Assembly: GCF_001650735.1 (NCBI RefSeq)
Contig: NZ_LXVY01000016.1
Span: forward strand, 1 to 64,000
Length of the DNA stretch: 64,000 bases
Direction of reading: 5' to 3'
DNA from: Sphingomonas sp. TDK1
GTDB taxonomy: Bacteria > Pseudomonadota > Alphaproteobacteria > Sphingomonadales > Sphingomonadaceae
Shown: positions 36,817 to 45,949 of the stretch, piece after piece
How positions within the stretch are numbered: position 1 is the first letter of the stretch
How the letters are laid out: every line of letters starts with the position of its first letter
Position numbers and translations under genes: made by a program
Notes under the pieces: model-generated
What the model saw: the letters and a program-made list of their open reading frames with translations, nothing else
Told to the model about the DNA's origin: nothing
The model's database searches: none

Positions 36817-38403
36817 CTAGAATCCATAGCGTGCGCCGATCAGCGCCTGTGCCGATGCCTGGTCCGGTCCGTCGCGCAGCGAGCCGTAGACTCCGGCCGT
36901 GGCGGTGAGGCTCAGCTGGCCGAGGCGGCGGGTATAGGCGGTGTTCGCTCCCCAGCCGAGCACCGCGATGCTGCCGGGGATATCGCCGTCATAATAGCTG
37001 GCGAGCAGGTCGACGCCGATCGTGCCGTCCCGCCCGGCCGCGAGTGCCGCGAAGGCTTGGGCGTAGAAACTTTCGTCCCAGCTACCGCCGCCGACATTGG
37101 CGGCCACGGGCGTCAGGAAGTCGCGCCGCGCGAAGCCGCCGCCCAGGCCGAAGCGGGTCGTGCCCCGGCTCCATACCGTATTGGCCGTCACGCCGCGACC
37201 GCGATACGCCGCCGTCGCCGCGGATGAGAAGGCGCCCGCGATGCATCCGCCCGCCGCCGCGCCGCTGGTGCCGTAGATGCAGGCACCTGCCTGGGCACCA
37301 AAGGGATCGCCGGTCGTGACGAAGCCCACCGGCAGCGCGGCGAGGCTGCCGCCCACCTGCTGGCCATAGGTCTCTACCGTGTCGTACACCGCCACCTGGA
37401 TGCCGCTGCCGCTGTTGCGCTGATAGGTGAAACTGCCGGTGTAGCGCATCGCGCCGTACCGTCGCCCGATCCGGACCTCCAGCGCCGTGCGGCGGCTCGG
37501 CCGCCACGATACGCCGCCGTCCCAGAACAGCCCGCCGAAATCATAGGCCAGCCGGAGCGGCGATGCGGCGTCGGTGGCGAAACGTCCCGCCCCGTCCACC
37601 ACCGGCCGGCCGCTGGCATCGAGCAGCGGATCGCGCTGCCGAACCGAGATTGTCTCATAACCGACGCCGCCGACCAGGGCGATGGTGCGGGTGACCGGCG
37701 CGATCGCGTCGCCCCGGCCCGAGCTGCTGGCGAACCGCTGGTCGAGCTGGCTCGCCCGTTCGCGCACCAGACCGCCGGACAGGCTGAGCCCGATCGGCAG
37801 CACGGCCCCCGGCTTGGTGCCGATGCTGGCGTTGACCGCGTGCGAGGTCGAATGGTCGAACCGGTCCACCCGCGGCAGCGCGGCAGGCACGCCGGATGCA
37901 GCGCCGTCATCCACCTTGGTAAAGCCGAAGCGATAGGCCCCCTGCACGAACAGCGGCCCCATGCCGGTGTCGAGCTTCGGCCCTGCATAGCCCGAATAAA
38001 GCTGGCTGAGGTTACGGGCAGTGGCGACGTTGCCGGTCAGTGCGTCGCCGCGCGCATCGGTGCGCGTGCGGGTCGCCACGGCGCCGGCCTCCAGCGTCAG
38101 ACCCCGCGCCGCCGCGATCCGTGCCTGCGCCAGTCCGTTGTGGCTGTCACCCGATTGCAGGCTGCCCTTTTCGGTGACGCGATGCTGATACTGGTAGCTT
38201 AGCTGCACCTGCATGCGGCGGGTGCGGATGCTGCCGTCCACCCCGGCGCCCAGCTGGGAATAGGTCAGCGTCTCGCCGCCGTTCAGCTCGGCCGTCGCAA
38301 CCTGGCTGACCTCCAGATAGGGGGTGATGCTGGCGCGACGCTGGGCCGCTGCGGGCACGATCGCAGCGGCGCACACGGCCAGCACGATCGCGCGACGAAT
38401 CAC
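36817..38403 (-). CDS. XrtA/PEP-CTERM system outer-membrane protein (TIGR03016-like)
   Basis: 528 residues with a signal peptide (AIVLAVCAAAIVPAAAQ). The body is alternating beta-strand typical of an outer-membrane beta-barrel of about 18-20 strands, ending in an aromatic residue (RYGF). It is located in the XrtA cluster between the tyrosine kinase and the AAA ATPase, as in other alphaproteobacterial clusters. Probable role in polysaccharide secretion. The ATG overlaps the kinase stop. Confidence 0.85.
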   Translation of the reverse strand: MIRRAIVLAVCAAAIVPAAAQRRASITPYLEVSQVATAELNGGETLTYSQLGAGVDGSIRTRRMQVQLSYQYQHRVTEKGSLQSGDSHNGLAQARIAAARGLTLEAGAVATRTRTDARGDALTGNVATARNLSQLYSGYAGPKLDTGMGPLFVQGAYRFGFTKVDDGAASGVPAALPRVDRFDHSTSHAVNASIGTKPGAVLPIGLSLSGGLVRERASQLDQRFASSSGRGDAIAPVTRTIALVGGVGYETISVRQRDPLLDASGRPVVDGAGRFATDAASPLRLAYDFGGLFWDGGVSWRPSRRTALEVRIGRRYGAMRYTGSFTYQRNSGSGIQVAVYDTVETYGQQVGGSLAALPVGFVTTGDPFGAQAGACIYGTSGAAAGGCIAGAFSSAATAAYRGRGVTANTVWSRGTTRFGLGGGFARRDFLTPVAANVGGGSWDESFYAQAFAALAAGRDGTIGVDLLASYYDGDIPGSIAVLGWGANTAYTRRLGQLSLTATAGVYGSLRDGPDQASAQALIGARYGF

Positions 38404-39263
38404 CGACCGCCCTGCGCGTAATAGCTGCCGAAACGGCGGCCGGAGGGCTGGAACGACACCGCGTTGAGGACGAGCTGGATATGCTCGCAGCCATCTAGTG
38501 CCGCGACGGCGGCGCGCAGATCCACCTCGCTGGTCCGATCGGCGCGGACCACCATCATCGTCTGGCCGACATGGAGCGCCAGCACCGATGCGGGCGACGC
38601 GGCCAGCGCGGGGGGCGAATCAAAGATCACGATGCGACGCGGATTGGCCGCCGCCAGCCGATCCAGCATCGCCCGGGCGCCGTCGCTCGCCAGCAGCTCG
38701 GTATCGCTGACGCTGCGGGTACCGGCGGGCAGGATCGCGAGCTGCGGCACGTCGGTATCGACGATGCACGCCTCCACATCGACCAGTCCGGCCAGCGCGT
38801 CGAGCAGCCCCGGCCCCTCGGACATGCCGAGCCGCTTGGACACGTCCGGCTTGGCGAAATCGGCATCGACCAGCAGGATCTCGACGTCCTTCTCCGCCGA
38901 CATCGAAAGGGCGAGATTGATCGCGCAGAAGGTCTTGCCCTCGTCCGGCTGTGCCGAGCAGACCAGGATCATCCGCGCGCGATCGGCATCGACCCCGGCG
39001 ACGCCGCGGGCGGTGAGCAACAGCTGTCGCTTCACCATGCGGAACTCTTCGGCAAGCGGCGTGATCGGGCCGCCGGGAACCAGCATGCCGCCGGCTGCGA
39101 GGCGATGGCGGTCAATCGCCACCAGTTGCCGAGACGGGCTCTGGAGGTCCGGCAGCACGCGGTGGACCGGCGCTGCGGGTTCATCCGGCGCAAGGCCCGG
39201 CATCATCGCGACGGCGCGCTGGATCAACGAGCCATAGGCGCTGCGAGGGCTGTGTTCGTTCAT
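38400..39263 (-). CDS. XrtA-associated tyrosine autokinase
   Basis: 287 residues from ATG 39263 (4 bp after the chain-length gene); a longer frame adds 18 residues. BY-kinase/ParA-like fold with Walker A SAQPDEGKTF near 118-126 and LLVDADFAKPDV (Walker A'). Pairs with the chain-length determinant to control polysaccharide length, as CpsD/Wzc do. The typical C-terminal Tyr cluster is reduced (SYYAQGGR). Confidence 0.9.
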   Translation of the reverse strand: MNEHSPRSAYGSLIQRAVAMMPGLAPDEPAAPVHRVLPDLQSPSRQLVAIDRHRLAAGGMLVPGGPITPLAEEFRMVKRQLLLTARGVAGVDADRARMILVCSAQPDEGKTFCAINLALSMSAEKDVEILLVDADFAKPDVSKRLGMSEGPGLLDALAGLVDVEACIVDTDVPQLAILPAGTRSVSDTELLASDGARAMLDRLAAANPRRIVIFDSPPALAASPASVLALHVGQTMMVVRADRTSEVDLRAAVAALDGCEHIQLVLNAVSFQPSGRRFGSYYAQGGR

Positions 39264-39267
39264 CGTT

Positions 39268-40791
39268 TCAGGCCCCCATGCCGTGATGGAGCATGCCGAC
39301 GAGCAGGACCGCCGCATAGGCAGCGCCGAGACCTGCCACGCCCCCGAGGAAGCGCTGCAACTGCCGGCGACGCCTCGCCATCTGCGCCTGCGTCACCACA
39401 TCGCCGATCGAGCCGATCACCGGCATGCCGCTGGCCTTTTCGAGACGCGCCGCAGTGTCGAAGGTGGTGCGCAGCTTGGACAGCAGGAACGCCACCGCCA
39501 CGCCTGCCCCCAGCCCCGCAACCAGCACCGCGCTCAGCAGCATCGGCCGGTTCGGCGTGCTGGGCGCCCGCGGCTGTGTCGGCGGATCGATGACGCTGAA
39601 CTTCACCGCATCGGTCTGGCTTTCCGCCTGACTGCTGATGCGCAGCTGCTCCCGATCGGCGAGCAGCTTGGCATATTGATCCTTGAGCACTTGATAGTCC
39701 CGGTCGATCTGCCCCTGTTCGGACGCCGCCTGCGGGGACTGGGTCAGCTTTGCGCTCAGCGCGGCGAGATCGCCCTGGATCTGCGCGCGACGCTGGTTCA
39801 GCGCCGCGACCTGCGCGGCCTTGTCGGCCTGCATCGAGCGCAGGCTGAGATAGAGCGGATTGGCGAAGCTGCCGCCGCCGCCGCCACCCGTTGGCTCGCG
39901 CGCGGCAGCGGCCTGCGCGCCGGCGATCTGCCGCTTGAGCGCGACCACATCGGGATGCGCCTCGGTGAAGCCGCGCGCACGTGCATCGGCAAGCTGCGCC
40001 TGCAGGTCGGCCAGCCGGGCGCGCGCCGGCCCGGCACCGACGACGACGCCGCCGCCCTGCCCAGCCACGCTGGCGGGCGTCCCCGCCATCTGCGCGTTGA
40101 CGGCGCTCAGGCCGCTCTGCGCCGCAGCGAGATCGCTTTCGATCTGCTGCAGCTGCTGTTGCGCCGCGCCGATCCGGTCATCCAGCGAACCCGTGCCGGG
40201 TAATGCGCCGAGGAAGCGGGACTGGAAATCGGCGCGCTTGGCTTCGGCGGCCTGGAGCGCCTGCTGCCGTTCGGCGAGCTGCTGGTCGAGGAATGCGAGC
40301 GACTGGCTGCTCTCGTCGCGGCTGTCGGCGAGCTTGTTGTCGCGGAACAGGGCGATCAGCTTCTCCACAACCTGCCGGCAGATTACCGGATCGGCGCCGG
40401 TCACCGCGATCTCGAACAGATTGTCCTGCTGGGCAGTGAACTTGATCGCTTTCTGCAGCCCGGCGATGCGGGCGCCGAGATCGGCCGGCTTGGTGATCGT
40501 CTTGGCGAGATCGGTGCCGCGCACCACCTTTTCCAGGTTCACCGCGCTGGTCAGCGTCTGTCGGATGCGGTCGATATCCTGCTGCTGACCGGCCGCTCCG
40601 GCGCCGCCGTCGCTCGGCAGCACCTGGCGCAGTTCCACCAGCACCCGCGCCTTGGACTCATAGGCATCGGGAATACGCGCGACGGCGATCCAGCCGACCA
40701 CGCAGATCGCCCAAGCCACCGCCAGCGCCACCGTGCGGCGCATCCACACCGCATGCAGCGCGCTGCGAACCTCGTCGAACAGCCCTCCCAT
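39268..40791 (-). CDS. XrtA system polysaccharide chain-length determinant
   Basis: 507 residues. Wzz/GNVR family: N-terminal membrane segment (TVALAVAWAICVVGWIAVA) near 20-40, a long coiled-coil periplasmic region, and a C-terminal membrane segment near 425-445 (MLLSAVLVAGLGAGVAVAFLL), then a cytoplasmic tail. It regulates polysaccharide chain length with the downstream tyrosine kinase. It has a poly-Gly insert (GGGGGS) near 300. The start overlaps the export lipoprotein stop. Confidence 0.9.
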   Translation of the reverse strand: MGGLFDEVRSALHAVWMRRTVALAVAWAICVVGWIAVARIPDAYESKARVLVELRQVLPSDGGAGAAGQQQDIDRIRQTLTSAVNLEKVVRGTDLAKTITKPADLGARIAGLQKAIKFTAQQDNLFEIAVTGADPVICRQVVEKLIALFRDNKLADSRDESSQSLAFLDQQLAERQQALQAAEAKRADFQSRFLGALPGTGSLDDRIGAAQQQLQQIESDLAAAQSGLSAVNAQMAGTPASVAGQGGGVVVGAGPARARLADLQAQLADARARGFTEAHPDVVALKRQIAGAQAAAAREPTGGGGGGSFANPLYLSLRSMQADKAAQVAALNQRRAQIQGDLAALSAKLTQSPQAASEQGQIDRDYQVLKDQYAKLLADREQLRISSQAESQTDAVKFSVIDPPTQPRAPSTPNRPMLLSAVLVAGLGAGVAVAFLLSKLRTTFDTAARLEKASGMPVIGSIGDVVTQAQMARRRRQLQRFLGGVAGLGAAYAAVLLVGMLHHGMGA

Positions 40792-41432
40792 CAGAACATG
40801 CTCTGCGGGATGATGATGACATCACCCGGCTCCAGCCGGACATTGGCCGAGGTATCGCCGTTCTTCAGCAGATCGGACAGGCGCAGCTTGTATTCGCGCT
40901 GCTTGCCGGTCTGCGGATCGTAGCGCACCAGCCGCGCGCGATTGCCGGCGGCGAACTCGGAAAGCCCGCCCACGCCGATCATCGCGTCGAGGATCGACAT
41001 GTTGGCACGATAGGGCAGCGAAGCCGGCTTCTCGGTGGCGCCGACCACCCGCACCTGCTGGCTGAACGTGCCCGAGAAATTCTCCACGATCACCGAGACG
41101 ATCGGGTCCTTGATATATTCGCTGAGGGCGAGCTTGAGGTCGTCGGCCAGCATGGCGGGCGTCTTGCCCACCGCCGGCATGTCGTTGATCAGCGGCGTGG
41201 TGATGCGACCGTCGGGGCGCACCTGCACCTTGGAAGAGATCTCCGGGTTGCGCCACACGAAGATGCTGAGCTGGTCCAGGGGGCCGATGACATATTCGTC
41301 GCTGGGCGCCTCCTTGGTGCCGACGAAACCGGCGGCGGGGAGTTGCGGCCGCGCGCTCTGGCCGCCGCATGCTGCCAGCATGCCTGCCAGCGCCAGCGCT
41401 GCCGCCGCCTTGTACCCGAACGAAACCGCCAT
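40791..41432 (-). CDS. XrtA system polysaccharide export lipoprotein (Wza family)
   Basis: 213 residues from ATG 41432, preceded by GGGAGG at 7 nt; a longer frame begins at 41456. Lipobox MLAAC; the polysaccharide export domain (DEYVIGPLDQLSIFVW and VRPDGRITTPLIND) and a SLBB-like region follow. Forms the periplasmic-outer-membrane export channel with the outer-membrane protein of the cluster. First gene of the minus-strand XrtA run after the decarboxylase pair. Confidence 0.9.
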   Translation of the reverse strand: MAVSFGYKAAAALALAGMLAACGGQSARPQLPAAGFVGTKEAPSDEYVIGPLDQLSIFVWRNPEISSKVQVRPDGRITTPLINDMPAVGKTPAMLADDLKLALSEYIKDPIVSVIVENFSGTFSQQVRVVGATEKPASLPYRANMSILDAMIGVGGLSEFAAGNRARLVRYDPQTGKQREYKLRLSDLLKNGDTSANVRLEPGDVIIIPQSMF

Positions 41433-41525
41433 TGCCTTGCCTCCCAGCGGCAGCAAAGCGGCTGGTCGCGCGCTTCTGCCGGAGCGGCTGCTATGGCGCA
41501 GGACGCGTAAATTTAGCGTTAGGCG

Positions 41526-42737
41526 TCAGGCGCCTGCCAAAAGCTCCTGGACCGGCGGGTGGCCAAGGAACGCCTGCGGGCTGGCGCTGGCGCCGTATGC
41601 GCCGGATGCGAAGATGGCGATCAGGTCGCCCACCGCCGCCCGCGGGAGCGCAACGCGGTCCGCCAACCGATCGAGCGGGGTGCAGAGCGGACCGACGATA
41701 TTGACCACCTCCTCCGCCGCATCGTGCATCCGGTGCGCCACCGCGATGGGATAGTTGCGGCGGACCACGGTGCCGAAATTGCCGGTCGCGGCGAGATGAT
41801 GGTGCAGCCCGCCGTCGACGATCAGGAAGGTCTCGCCCTGGCTTTCCTTCCGGTCGACGATACGCGCCAGATAGATTCCCGCCTCGCCCACCAGCCAGCG
41901 GCCGAGTTCGATGGCGTAGTGGGTGTCCAGCCGGTCGAGCTCGCCCGCCAGCGCGGCGCCCACCTGCTCGACATCGAGCGGCACGTCACCGGGGAAATAG
42001 GGGATGCCGAAACCACCGCCCAGATTGACCAGCGGCGGCAACGCGCCGGCCTCCTCCGCCAGCCGCGCGGCGAGCCCGATGGTCGCAGCCTGGGTTTCGA
42101 TCACGGCCTCTGCCGACAGCGCCTGCGATCCGGCATAGATGTGAAAGCCGCGCCAGTCCGCGCCTGCGGCGATCAGCCGCCGAACCAGCGCCGGCGCGCG
42201 TGCCGCGTCGACACCGAACGGCGAGGCGCGCCCGCCCATCTTCATGCCCGATCCGCGCAGCTCGAAATCGGGGTTCACCCGCACCGCGAGACGTGGCGTG
42301 GCGCCCAGCCGCGCGCCGATCGCCAGCGCGCGTTCCGCTTCCCCTTCCGACTCCAGGTTCAGCGTCACCCCGGCCTGGATCGCCGCCGTCAGCTCCGCGT
42401 CGCCCTTGCCCGGCCCGGCGAAGCTGATAGCGTCGGCCGGCATTGCCGCCAGCGCCTTGTCCATCTCCCCGGCGGAGGCGACATCGATGCCGTCCACCTG
42501 CGGCGCGATCGCGGCGATCAGCGGCGGGAAGGGATTGGCCTTGATGGCATAATGCAGCGCGACGCGCGCCGGCATCGCGGCGCGGAAACGGCCGATCCGC
42601 GCCTGCACCGCCGCGGCATCGTAGAGGTAAAGCGGCGTTCCCGCCTGTGCCCATTCGCCCGCGCTCCGGCCCGCGATGTGCAGCACCGGCGCTTCGGCAT
42701 AGTCGGGAGGGACCGGACCGGTCGGCTTGGCGTTCAT
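41526..42737 (-). CDS. XrtA-associated PLP-dependent decarboxylase
   Basis: 403 residues. Fold-type III PLP enzyme related to diaminopimelate/ornithine decarboxylases: YAIKANPFPPLIAAI (PLP Lys near residue 64), VNLGGGFGIPYFPGD near 240, and a C-terminal GPLCTPLDRLADRV that supplies the catalytic Cys. Known as the exosortase A-associated decarboxylase. The start codon overlaps the stop of the acyl-CoA ligase gene by 4 nt. Confidence 0.9.
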   Translation of the reverse strand: MNAKPTGPVPPDYAEAPVLHIAGRSAGEWAQAGTPLYLYDAAAVQARIGRFRAAMPARVALHYAIKANPFPPLIAAIAPQVDGIDVASAGEMDKALAAMPADAISFAGPGKGDAELTAAIQAGVTLNLESEGEAERALAIGARLGATPRLAVRVNPDFELRGSGMKMGGRASPFGVDAARAPALVRRLIAAGADWRGFHIYAGSQALSAEAVIETQAATIGLAARLAEEAGALPPLVNLGGGFGIPYFPGDVPLDVEQVGAALAGELDRLDTHYAIELGRWLVGEAGIYLARIVDRKESQGETFLIVDGGLHHHLAATGNFGTVVRRNYPIAVAHRMHDAAEEVVNIVGPLCTPLDRLADRVALPRAAVGDLIAIFASGAYGASASPQAFLGHPPVQELLAGA

Positions 42738-44221
42738 AGGATCTCCGTCTTCAGCCCGGATCGATCGAGCTTGCCATTGGCGTTGCGCGGCAGGCGCTCG
42801 CGCCAGACATAGCGGGCCGGCTGCTGGAAGCTCGGCAGCTCGCGCCGCAGCCGCGCACGCAGTTCTTCTTCGCGGCTACCGTCGCCGCGCGCCACGACCA
42901 CGATCGCCTGGCCGAGCCGCGGATCGGGAATACCGAACGCGACGGCCTCGCCGGTCTCGCCCCCCGCCACCACCGCTTCCTCGATCTCGGTCGGGCTGAT
43001 GCGGTTGCCGGATGATTTGATCATCTCGTCGTCGCGGCCGACGAAGCGCAACAGCCCCTCGGCATCCTCCGCCACGGTGTCGCCGGACCACACCGCCATG
43101 CCCTGATGGTCGGCGAAGCCGGGCGCCGGACGAAACCGCAACGCCGTGCGCTCCGGATCGCGCCAATAGCCCTTGGCGACCAGCGGGCCGGCATGGACGA
43201 GCTCGCCCTGCCGGGCGCGCTTGCCCTCGGCGTCGACGATCAGCACTTCGGCAAACGGAATTGCCCGTCCGATCGAATCCGGGTGCGCGTCGACCAGCGC
43301 CGGATCGAGATAGGTGGAGCGAAAGGCCTCGGTAAGGCCGTACATCGGGTAGAGCGCCGCTTGGGGAAAACGGCTGCGCAGGCCCTGCACCAGCGGCCGG
43401 GTGAGCGCGCCGCCCGAATTGGTGAGGCGCCTGAGCATCGTCGCGGTATCGGCAGGCCATGTCGCTTCGAGCAGTTGCACCCACAGCGGCGGGACGCCCG
43501 CCAGCGTCGTGATGCCGAACCGATCCACCGCCTTCACGACATCGCGCGCGGTGAGATAGTCCAGCGGTACCACGCGCGCGCCTGCCGCCCAGCTGGAGAA
43601 GAGCTGGTTCTGGCCATAGTCGAAGCTCAGCGGCAGCACGCCGAGCACCCGGTCCGTCGACGTGAGCCGCAGATAATGGGCAACGCTGATCGCCCCCAGC
43701 CAGAGATTGGCGTGGCTGAGCATCACCCCCTTGGGACGGCCCGTGGAGCCGGAGGTGTAGAGAATGGCGGCCAGCGCCTCAGGGTCGCCGCTCGCCGGCG
43801 GGAGCGCATCGGCGCCGGTCAGCGCTTCCTCCGTGAGCACCCGACAGTCGGCGGGCACGTCACCCGGTTCAAGCGCCGCCAGCCGCGCCTCCTGCGTTAC
43901 CAACAGCCGCGCGCCGCTGTCCGCGAGGATATGCGCCACCTGGGCGCGCTTGAGCGCTGGGTTGATCGGCACATGCACCAGCCCCGCGCGCGGACCGGCA
44001 AGCGGCATCAGACATGCCGCGCGGGTCTTGGGCAGCCAGCTCGCCACCCGTTCGCCGGCGGCAAGTCCCTGCGCAGCCAGTGCGTGCGCCATGCGACCTA
44101 CCGTCGCTTCCAGCTCGGCATAGGTGAGCGTGCCGCCCTTGTCTTCCAAAGCAACGGCGTTCGTCGCGCCACGCAGCGGCAGCGCGTCTATAAGATGCGG
44201 GGCAGGATCCAGCGCGATCAT
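42734..44221 (-). CDS. XrtA-associated acyl-CoA ligase (AMP-forming)
   Basis: 495 residues from ATG 44221 with GGAGG 5 nt upstream. ANL superfamily adenylating enzyme: ILYTSGSTGRPKGVML (P-loop, near 160), YGLTEA near 290, and the C-terminal GRDDEMIKSSGNRISPTEIE with catalytic Lys in the last segment (NANGKLDR). Likely loads an acyl group on the ACP encoded divergently at 44310. It is transcribed together with the decarboxylase. Confidence 0.9.
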   Translation of the reverse strand: MIALDPAPHLIDALPLRGATNAVALEDKGGTLTYAELEATVGRMAHALAAQGLAAGERVASWLPKTRAACLMPLAGPRAGLVHVPINPALKRAQVAHILADSGARLLVTQEARLAALEPGDVPADCRVLTEEALTGADALPPASGDPEALAAILYTSGSTGRPKGVMLSHANLWLGAISVAHYLRLTSTDRVLGVLPLSFDYGQNQLFSSWAAGARVVPLDYLTARDVVKAVDRFGITTLAGVPPLWVQLLEATWPADTATMLRRLTNSGGALTRPLVQGLRSRFPQAALYPMYGLTEAFRSTYLDPALVDAHPDSIGRAIPFAEVLIVDAEGKRARQGELVHAGPLVAKGYWRDPERTALRFRPAPGFADHQGMAVWSGDTVAEDAEGLLRFVGRDDEMIKSSGNRISPTEIEEAVVAGGETGEAVAFGIPDPRLGQAIVVVARGDGSREEELRARLRRELPSFQQPARYVWRERLPRNANGKLDRSGLKTEIL

Positions 44222-44309
44222 GCCTCCACCCATAGTCTTGGCAGCGCCGCCGCCAAGCCTTACGGAAGCGCAAATTTCTTGCAGGGGACCCTCATTGCGG
44301 CCTGAAGCC

Positions 44310-44567
44310 ATGATCGACATCGAAACCACCGTGCGCGGCGTGTTGCGCGACGTGCTGGGACTGGGCGATGATCGCGTCGCCGCGTTCGATGAGAACACCC
44401 CGCTGTTCGGCGCGCTGCCCGAACTCGATTCGCTGGCGGTCGCCGGCGTGCTGACGGAAATCGAGGATCGGCTGGGCATCCTGATCGAGGATGACGAGGT
44501 GGACGGCGAGATGCTGGAAAGCTTCGGCGCGCTCACGCGATTCGCCGCGCAGAAGGTATTGGGGTGA
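44310..44567 (+). CDS. XrtA-associated acyl carrier protein
   Basis: 85 residues from ATG 44310. Acyl carrier protein fold with the phosphopantetheine Ser in ELDSLAVAGV (residue about 41), an acidic helix II, and a short C-terminal helix. Divergent from the acyl-CoA ligase that should acylate it. Coupled to the next gene by GTGA. Confidence 0.85.
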   Translation: MIDIETTVRGVLRDVLGLGDDRVAAFDENTPLFGALPELDSLAVAGVLTEIEDRLGILIEDDEVDGEMLESFGALTRFAAQKVLG

Positions 44568-45205
44568 TCGAACCCTATGACTGGGCGGGTGGCCGGGAAG
44601 CGATGTTGCGCTTCGGCCCCGGCAGCGGCCCGGTCGTCATTGCAGCGCTTCCCCTGTTCGAGGAGGCGAACCGCATGCGCGCGTTCGCCGTCTCCATCCT
44701 CCGCACCCTGGCGGACCGGCACGGCATCGCCGGGGTGCTGCCCGAACTCCCCGGCACGGGCGAGAGCCTGATCCCCAGCGAGCGTATCGCCATCTCCGAT
44801 CTTCGCGCCGGCTTCGCGGCAGCGGCCCGCACCGCCGGCGGTCGTGCCTATTCGATGAGCATGCGGAGCGGCGCCCTGCTCGACGGCAGCGTCGCGATCC
44901 GCAAGCGCTGGCACTTCACCCCCCAGCCGGGGGACGCCCTTCTCCGCGCGCTGCGGCGAATCCATCGCAGCGGCGACGCGCCCGGCTATGACGGCCATCG
45001 CCTGCCCGACACCTTTCTCGAAGAACTGCCGGAATGCCATGTCGAGCCGGCCCGCACGATCCGTCTGGAGGGCGACTCCCGTCCCGCCGATCGGCTCGTG
45101 CCCGGCCGCGCCTTGTGGCGTGCACCGGCGGCGGAAAGCGATGACACGCTCGTCGCGCTCCTCGCCGACGATCTCGCCGCCTGGGTGCACGCGTGCGAAA
45201 CCTGA
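44564..45205 (+). CDS. XrtA-associated hydrolase-like protein (second hydrolase position)
   Basis: 213 residues from GTG 44564 (overlaps the ACP stop). It occupies the slot of the second exosortase-associated alpha/beta hydrolase. The N-terminal half keeps LPLFEEANRMRAFAV and GVLPELPGTGES motifs of that group. The usual nucleophile elbow is not evident, since the segment SMSMRSGALLDG replaces it. Function unknown, possibly a non-catalytic or divergent member. Confidence 0.7.
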   Translation: MIEPYDWAGGREAMLRFGPGSGPVVIAALPLFEEANRMRAFAVSILRTLADRHGIAGVLPELPGTGESLIPSERIAISDLRAGFAAAARTAGGRAYSMSMRSGALLDGSVAIRKRWHFTPQPGDALLRALRRIHRSGDAPGYDGHRLPDTFLEELPECHVEPARTIRLEGDSRPADRLVPGRALWRAPAAESDDTLVALLADDLAAWVHACET

Positions 45206-45942
45206 TCGGCTTCCCGTGCCTGGGAGACATGCTGATCGGCACGCTGGACAGCGCGTCGGGCAGCACGGGGCTGCTTATCGTCTCGAACGGCAACGAGGTT
45301 CGCAGCGGCCCGCATCGCAGCATGTCGCAGCTGGCGCATCGCATTGCGGCGGCGGGCTACCCGGTGTTCCGCTTCGACCGCCGCGGGGTGGGCGACTCGG
45401 CCGGCGCCAATCAGGGCTTTCTGGAAAGCGCACCGGACATCGCTGCCGCCACGAGCAGTTTCCGGCGCGAGGCGCAGCTGCGCCGTGTGGTCGCGTTCGG
45501 CAATGGCGACGGTGCCGCCGCGCTCGCCCTGTTCCACGGCCAGGCGCGAATCGACGCGCTGCTGCTCGCCAATCCCGTGACCCTCGGGCCCCCGCCCCCG
45601 CCGGGACAGGACCAGGAAGCGGGGGATGCAGCGCCGCGCGGCTGGATGCGGCAGATGATCCGGCGATCCGGCCGCAAGCAGGACGCACCCGCCAGCATCA
45701 CGGCCGAACTCACCGCAGCGTTTCTGGGCGCTGAAGTGCCGATTACCGTGCTGCTCGCAACGCGCGACAGGATCGCCGCCGATTTCGCCGAATTCCTGCA
45801 CAAGCCGGCCTTCGCCGCCGCCGCCACCCGGATTCGCCGCAAGCAGTTCGACACCGCCAGCCATGTCTTCGCCGGCACGGCCGACAAGGCATGGCTCTAC
45901 GAGCGCGTGATCGAGGCGCTCGCCGAGCAGCGAACGCCCTGA
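45193..45942 (+). CDS. XrtA-associated alpha/beta hydrolase 1-like protein
   Basis: 249 residues from GTG 45193. Fits the exosortase A hydrolase 1 family: FPCLGDMLIG.L at the N-terminus, FRFDRRGVGDSAG (strand/oxyanion region) near 58, and an elbow segment FGNGDGAAAL near 98. The nucleophile position of the usual GxCxG elbow is Gly, so hydrolysis may be lost. It overlaps the end of the previous gene by 13 nt. Confidence 0.75.
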   Translation: MRNLIGFPCLGDMLIGTLDSASGSTGLLIVSNGNEVRSGPHRSMSQLAHRIAAAGYPVFRFDRRGVGDSAGANQGFLESAPDIAAATSSFRREAQLRRVVAFGNGDGAAALALFHGQARIDALLLANPVTLGPPPPPGQDQEAGDAAPRGWMRQMIRRSGRKQDAPASITAELTAAFLGAEVPITVLLATRDRIAADFAEFLHKPAFAAAATRIRRKQFDTASHVFAGTADKAWLYERVIEALAEQRTP

Positions 45943-45949
45943 TCCTTCC

